Below, piece after piece: positions 49,307-52,367 of a stretch of 52,367 nucleotides of DNA. The stretch's first letter is position 1. Every line of letters starts with the position of its first letter. The notes under the pieces were generated by a model. It made no database searches, was not told the DNA's origin, and saw nothing but the letters and a program-made list of their open reading frames with translations. This stretch comes from Methylococcaceae bacterium UBA662 (GTDB lineage: Bacteria > Pseudomonadota > Gammaproteobacteria > Methylococcales > Methylomonadaceae), in the NCBI GenBank assembly GCA_002299425.1, contig DBNW01000056.1, positions 1 through 52,367 of the forward strand, given 5' to 3'. A program made the translations under genes and the position numbers.

Positions 49307-50896
49307 CTATTGGGCTAGCATTGTTTTATTCAACAATCCATAATCCACTAAGTTGGCCAACAGATTGACCAAGCTCGACGTGTCACGGGCATCTACTTGC
49401 ATCACAGGATAAGGTAAATCACGTTTGAGTAAAAAGTCGCGGTATTCTTTAAGCACTGGCTTTTCTGCAAGATCAGAGTGGGTTATTCCGATAGACAGAT
49501 GAATTTGTTGCAAAAATTTTCCAAAAAGATCTAAGTAATAACCCAGCTCTGCAAGTGGGTCATTATCTGTATTGTCAATCAACAGTAACATTCCCCAAGC
49601 ATTTTCACATAAAATTTGGCTCATAAAATCAAAGCGTTTTTGTCCCGGGGTTCCATAAAGAAAAACTTTTAACTCGTTATTGAAACGGATTTCACCATAA
49701 TCCATTGCTACGGTTGTAGTTGATTTTTTACGCGTGACGGTGTCGCTGGCTCTGCTTTCAGTTCTGATGGGGGTAAAATCACTAAGTACCGAAATTGCCG
49801 TCGTTTTACCTGAACCGACACTTCCGGCAACAACAATTTTTATGCGGCCTTTTGTAATATCAGCTACTTTGCCGAAAACATTTTTAAGCTCATTCCTGGA
49901 CTCGGTTTTTTTTTGCTTGATCTGTTTTGCTGTTTCACCGTGCTCGATCAGATTGAGCATTGAACAGGCATTATAAAAACCTACCAGATCAACCAGCGGT
50001 TTTTTTAATTTGTCACTAATTTCAAATAGATTTAAGGCATCATTGGCCATGCAATCGGCCAGGTTTTTATACTCGTTAGCATAATAGTCCAAACGCATAT
50101 ATTCAGGGGCTTGCTTGAGCAATACGGTCTTCTTAGGTGACGCATTATCGATTAAGCGACCACGAGAATTTATCAGTACAGAAAACCAGATCAGTTCATT
50201 AATTGAATAACGCTTGTACTTTTTGATTTTGATATTCTCAAAAGTATCGTCTTCGTCGATGTTTATATAACTGGATAAGCGGGATGAAAATTTTACATAA
50301 TTGACGGTTTCAAGAATTTTCTGATCAGCGACTTCTGTTATTTTAATGTCTTGGCTTCTGGCCAAAGCCATTGGGATGAGTTCCTCGATATGGCCACTGA
50401 AATAAAATGAGTTTTCTTTTGGTAGCAAGTAAAGCTCAGGGCATGGCTCATAAGTACAAATACGGGAGATAGCATCGTTTAATGCGTGTTGAATAATGCC
50501 CGGCAAATACTCATATGGATTAAATGTGGGCGGCGTATCCGTTTCAAAGTCAGGGAAAAAATAAGCTTGTATGCGGTTGAAAAGGTTAATGATACTTAAA
50601 ATATTGGGTACAATTTTGTTTTTTTGGAAGGATAGGTGCCAACGCGCCTCAACACGAAATTCATTACTGGTTAGCGCAATGACCCGTTCTGCATGATATT
50701 TATTCTGCAATATATCCAACGCCTTCTTGTCTTTATCGCTATTAATCCATACTAATACCAAGTTAGCTTTGGCTGGCGGCACTAATTGCCATTTGTCTCC
50801 TGAACAGGAAATGGCAACGGTTATTGCGTGATTGATTATGGCACGGTTTGTTTCTGTGGCAGAAGGAGCAAGGACTGCTAAACAAAGTGAAGCCAT
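49307..50896 (-). CDS. Multidomain protein with C-terminal small-GTPase (MglA/COG2229-like) domain
   Basis: 529 residues. The last about 175 form a Ras-like GTPase: P-loop AGSVGSGKTTA (near 357), a threonine-rich switch I (RKKSTTTVAMDYG), switch II YGTPGQKRFDF and GITHSDLA in place of NKxD. This matches the COG2229/MglA-like predicted GTPases linked to surface motility and polarity. Residues 1-110 have an alpha/beta layout like a degenerate receiver; 115-340 match nothing I know but end in a winged-helix-like segment (LFEISDKLKKPLVDLVGFYNACSML). Usual partners (roadblock/LC7) are absent. AT-rich, isolated. Confidence 0.7.
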   Translation of the reverse strand: MASLCLAVLAPSATETNRAIINHAITVAISCSGDKWQLVPPAKANLVLVWINSDKDKKALDILQNKYHAERVIALTSNEFRVEARWHLSFQKNKIVPNILSIINLFNRIQAYFFPDFETDTPPTFNPYEYLPGIIQHALNDAISRICTYEPCPELYLLPKENSFYFSGHIEELIPMALARSQDIKITEVADQKILETVNYVKFSSRLSSYINIDEDDTFENIKIKKYKRYSINELIWFSVLINSRGRLIDNASPKKTVLLKQAPEYMRLDYYANEYKNLADCMANDALNLFEISDKLKKPLVDLVGFYNACSMLNLIEHGETAKQIKQKKTESRNELKNVFGKVADITKGRIKIVVAGSVGSGKTTAISVLSDFTPIRTESRASDTVTRKKSTTTVAMDYGEIRFNNELKVFLYGTPGQKRFDFMSQILCENAWGMLLLIDNTDNDPLAELGYYLDLFGKFLQQIHLSIGITHSDLAEKPVLKEYRDFLLKRDLPYPVMQVDARDTSSLVNLLANLVDYGLLNKTMLAQ

Positions 50897-51570
50897 AGCG
50901 TTTTATTTTATAATAATGCATTGGTGGTTTTCTGATTTCGCCACACAAGCCATATGAATTTTGAAGAATTTTTGTGTCGTCATGAATTGGCGATTACCCT
51001 TGATAACCAAATTATTACAGACTAACCAACTCGAAGTGTAAGGTAACGCTATAAATAGCGAAGGTCAAAAATATTTCGGAGTATTTAACACTTAGGCGTA
51101 ACGTTTTTTTATTAGCGGTTCAAACGAACAGGGCGTTGTTTTTGATGGCAGGAAGCTTCTTTCTAATTTTGACAAGTGGTTATGTGGGATGAATATTGAA
51201 ATTGGATTACGTCACGCATCAATCAGATAAAAAAATTCTGATCTCACAAAAAGGTGCGGTGTGTCCGAGTCAATTGTCAGAGGCTGGAAAAATGGGCGAG
51301 TTGATCCTTCAATGAAGTGCCAATTGCCATAGCCAAAGCCAAAGCGTTTAATGTCAGTCTTAATTAGCTGGCTATGAAGTAAGGGGAAATACAGGTTGCC
51401 TCCTAATGAAACCCTGTTATTTGCAATGCTATATTCGGTGACAAAAATTGATGTGTGGGATGAAACCCTAGGTTATTTCAGCTAGGTCCTCTGGAGCATA
51501 ACTGGCTTGCGCCCCCCATTAGCCTCATTTAATACCCAAAAACCACCCGGAAAAAACACCACTTTTTAAA
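50897..51570. other. Intergenic region with gene remnants
   Basis: No intact gene. It contains the decayed HTH gene listed next and a 23-codon frame at 50954-51025 (MNFEEFLCRHELAITLDNQI then ITD) that resembles no family I can name. An imperfect inverted repeat AAGTGT ... ACACTT lies near 51035-51090. Confidence 0.5.
51189..51361 (+). pseudogene. Decayed XRE/Cro-like helix-turn-helix gene
   Basis: From the ATG at 51189: MNIEIGLRHASIR, an in-frame TAA, then KNSDLTKRCGVSESIVRGWK and NGRVDPSMK, the HTH of phage-repressor-like proteins. A frameshift near 51325 is needed to reach IAKAKAFNVSLN, the usual continuation. Stop and shift together make it a pseudogene. Confidence 0.6.
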
Positions 51571-52206
51571 CTAATCTGCCGATCTATGCTCAACCCACTG
51601 CTGTAATGTACTGAAAGTAGCGTTCGCAGAATCAACGATGGTGTTGCGGATCTGTTCGTCCTGGCCGTCGAAACATTGCGCCATAAAAGTTGAAAAATTT
51701 CGCCATTCCACAATCAAATTTGTGCCATAACAATGGTAAAAGCTCAATGCCGATATTATTTCGGAACCAAAATGATTGGTTAAGTGCTCTCCGATGACTC
51801 TGCCACCCAGCAACGAGCCTTCCAAAACATAAAGTGCACCCATTTTTTCAGCAAAACTATTAAGTGCGGGTAGGTTTGTACATACCGGTAGGATTTTGCC
51901 GTCAATATTAAGATGGACTAAATCTTGTGCCAATAAATGGGTTTTTTTTCGATAGTACAAGATGCCACTGTGTTCACTGGGCAAATCGGTATACAAGATA
52001 GGTTCTATGGCTAAAAAATAGCCGTAAAAATAGCTGATTAACCTTGCATATTCAGTGATGTTGTAATCGTTGGCGAATAGGCGCTTAAAGCAAGGCACTT
52101 TTTCCAATTGTTTGTGGGCGAAGGTGGTGTCTTTCTTCAGTCGGTTCATGATGGGTATAAACGGACTGGTAATTTCGGTCGTAGACGTGGGTGCCTGGGA
52201 ATTCAT
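51571..52206 (-). CDS. Biliverdin-producing heme oxygenase
   Basis: 211 residues from the ATG at 52206; an upstream in-frame start at 52302 would add 32 unlikely residues. The proximal heme ligand is the histidine of TTFAHKQLEKVPCF, and GALYVLEGSLLGGRVIGEHL is the distal-helix signature with the glycine-rich kink. It opens heme to biliverdin, CO and iron. Bacterial versions of this size serve iron acquisition or supply chromophore to bacteriophytochromes; no phytochrome gene is visible before the window ends. Confidence 0.9.
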   Translation of the reverse strand: MNSQAPTSTTEITSPFIPIMNRLKKDTTFAHKQLEKVPCFKRLFANDYNITEYARLISYFYGYFLAIEPILYTDLPSEHSGILYYRKKTHLLAQDLVHLNIDGKILPVCTNLPALNSFAEKMGALYVLEGSLLGGRVIGEHLTNHFGSEIISALSFYHCYGTNLIVEWRNFSTFMAQCFDGQDEQIRNTIVDSANATFSTLQQWVEHRSAD

Positions 52207-52367
52207 GGTTTGATTATGGTGAATGATTTTTAGTCTTTGGGAATTGGCTTCCGCAAGCGTACAGCAGTCAAAAACGCAAATAAAGCGATTGATAAGCCGC
52301 AAAAACGTATATGTTCGCCAAATGTTGCGATCTAGTCCATTGGGAATTGAAATGGTCTAATAAAACC

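Overview
The window is a piece of a gammaproteobacterial chromosome. The gene orders murA-hisG-hisD-hisC, mlaFEDB, kdsD-kdsC-lptC-lptA-lptB-rpoN-hpf-rapZ, minCDE, rplM-rpsI and smc-zipA are all typical of that class. A methanotroph-like (Methylococcales) host is my inference from overall style and moderate GC; nothing in the sequence proves it.

Layout. 1-0.9 kb: the end of an Uma2-type gene and a TPR gene that looks like an internally deleted O-GlcNAc-transferase homologue. 0.9-9.5 kb, minus strand: mlaF-mlaE-mlaD-mlaB-murA-hisG-[ATPase-TOPRIM]-hisD-hisC. The AT-rich ATPase/TOPRIM pair sits inside this conserved operon and looks like an OLD/PARIS-type defence module. 9.5-10.2 kb: a divergent control region with a small MITE-like element. 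10.2-16.3 kb, plus strand: Kdo and LPS-transport genes, rpoN, hpf and rapZ; ptsN is missing. 16.25-17.1 kb: a lone integron-type gene cassette (a methyltransferase gene plus a recognisable attC) inserted right after the rapZ stop codon. 17.1-20.4 kb, minus: a winged-helix gene, minE, minD, minC, rpsI, rplM. 20.5-28.1 kb, plus: NlpC/P60 lipoprotein, smc, zipA, and clpB with a sigma-32 promoter. 28.3-29.1 kb: a Tat-exported superoxide dismutase.

29.24-42.87 kb: a PhoD-type alkaline phosphatase gene split by an island of about 11.9 kb. The island carries three consecutive overlapping tyrosine recombinase genes plus a small DNA-binding gene, the ginABCD arrangement of GInt islands. Its cargo is an oxidative or xenobiotic-stress set: two AhpD-like proteins, an EthD-like protein, TetR and LysR regulators, an esterase and a tiny membrane protein. 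Next to ginD lies an array of palindromes, and TGGTGACAT repeats occur near both tips.

43.3-48.6 kb: a PEP-CTERM-type surface protein and a secreted subtilase. Each is preceded by what I read as a cyclic-di-GMP-I (GEMM) riboswitch. A periplasmic GH3 beta-glucosidase follows. 48.6-49.3 kb: a graveyard of fragments (glycosyltransferase tail, decayed parE tail, IS5-family transposase start). 49.3-52.3 kb: a large composite GTPase protein, a decayed HTH gene and a heme oxygenase.

The core genes cover envelope building (Mla, Kdo, Lpt, MurA), division (Min, ZipA, Smc), histidine synthesis and stress response. The accessory layer has arrived by at least four routes: the GInt island, an integron cassette, an in-operon defence pair and a MITE.
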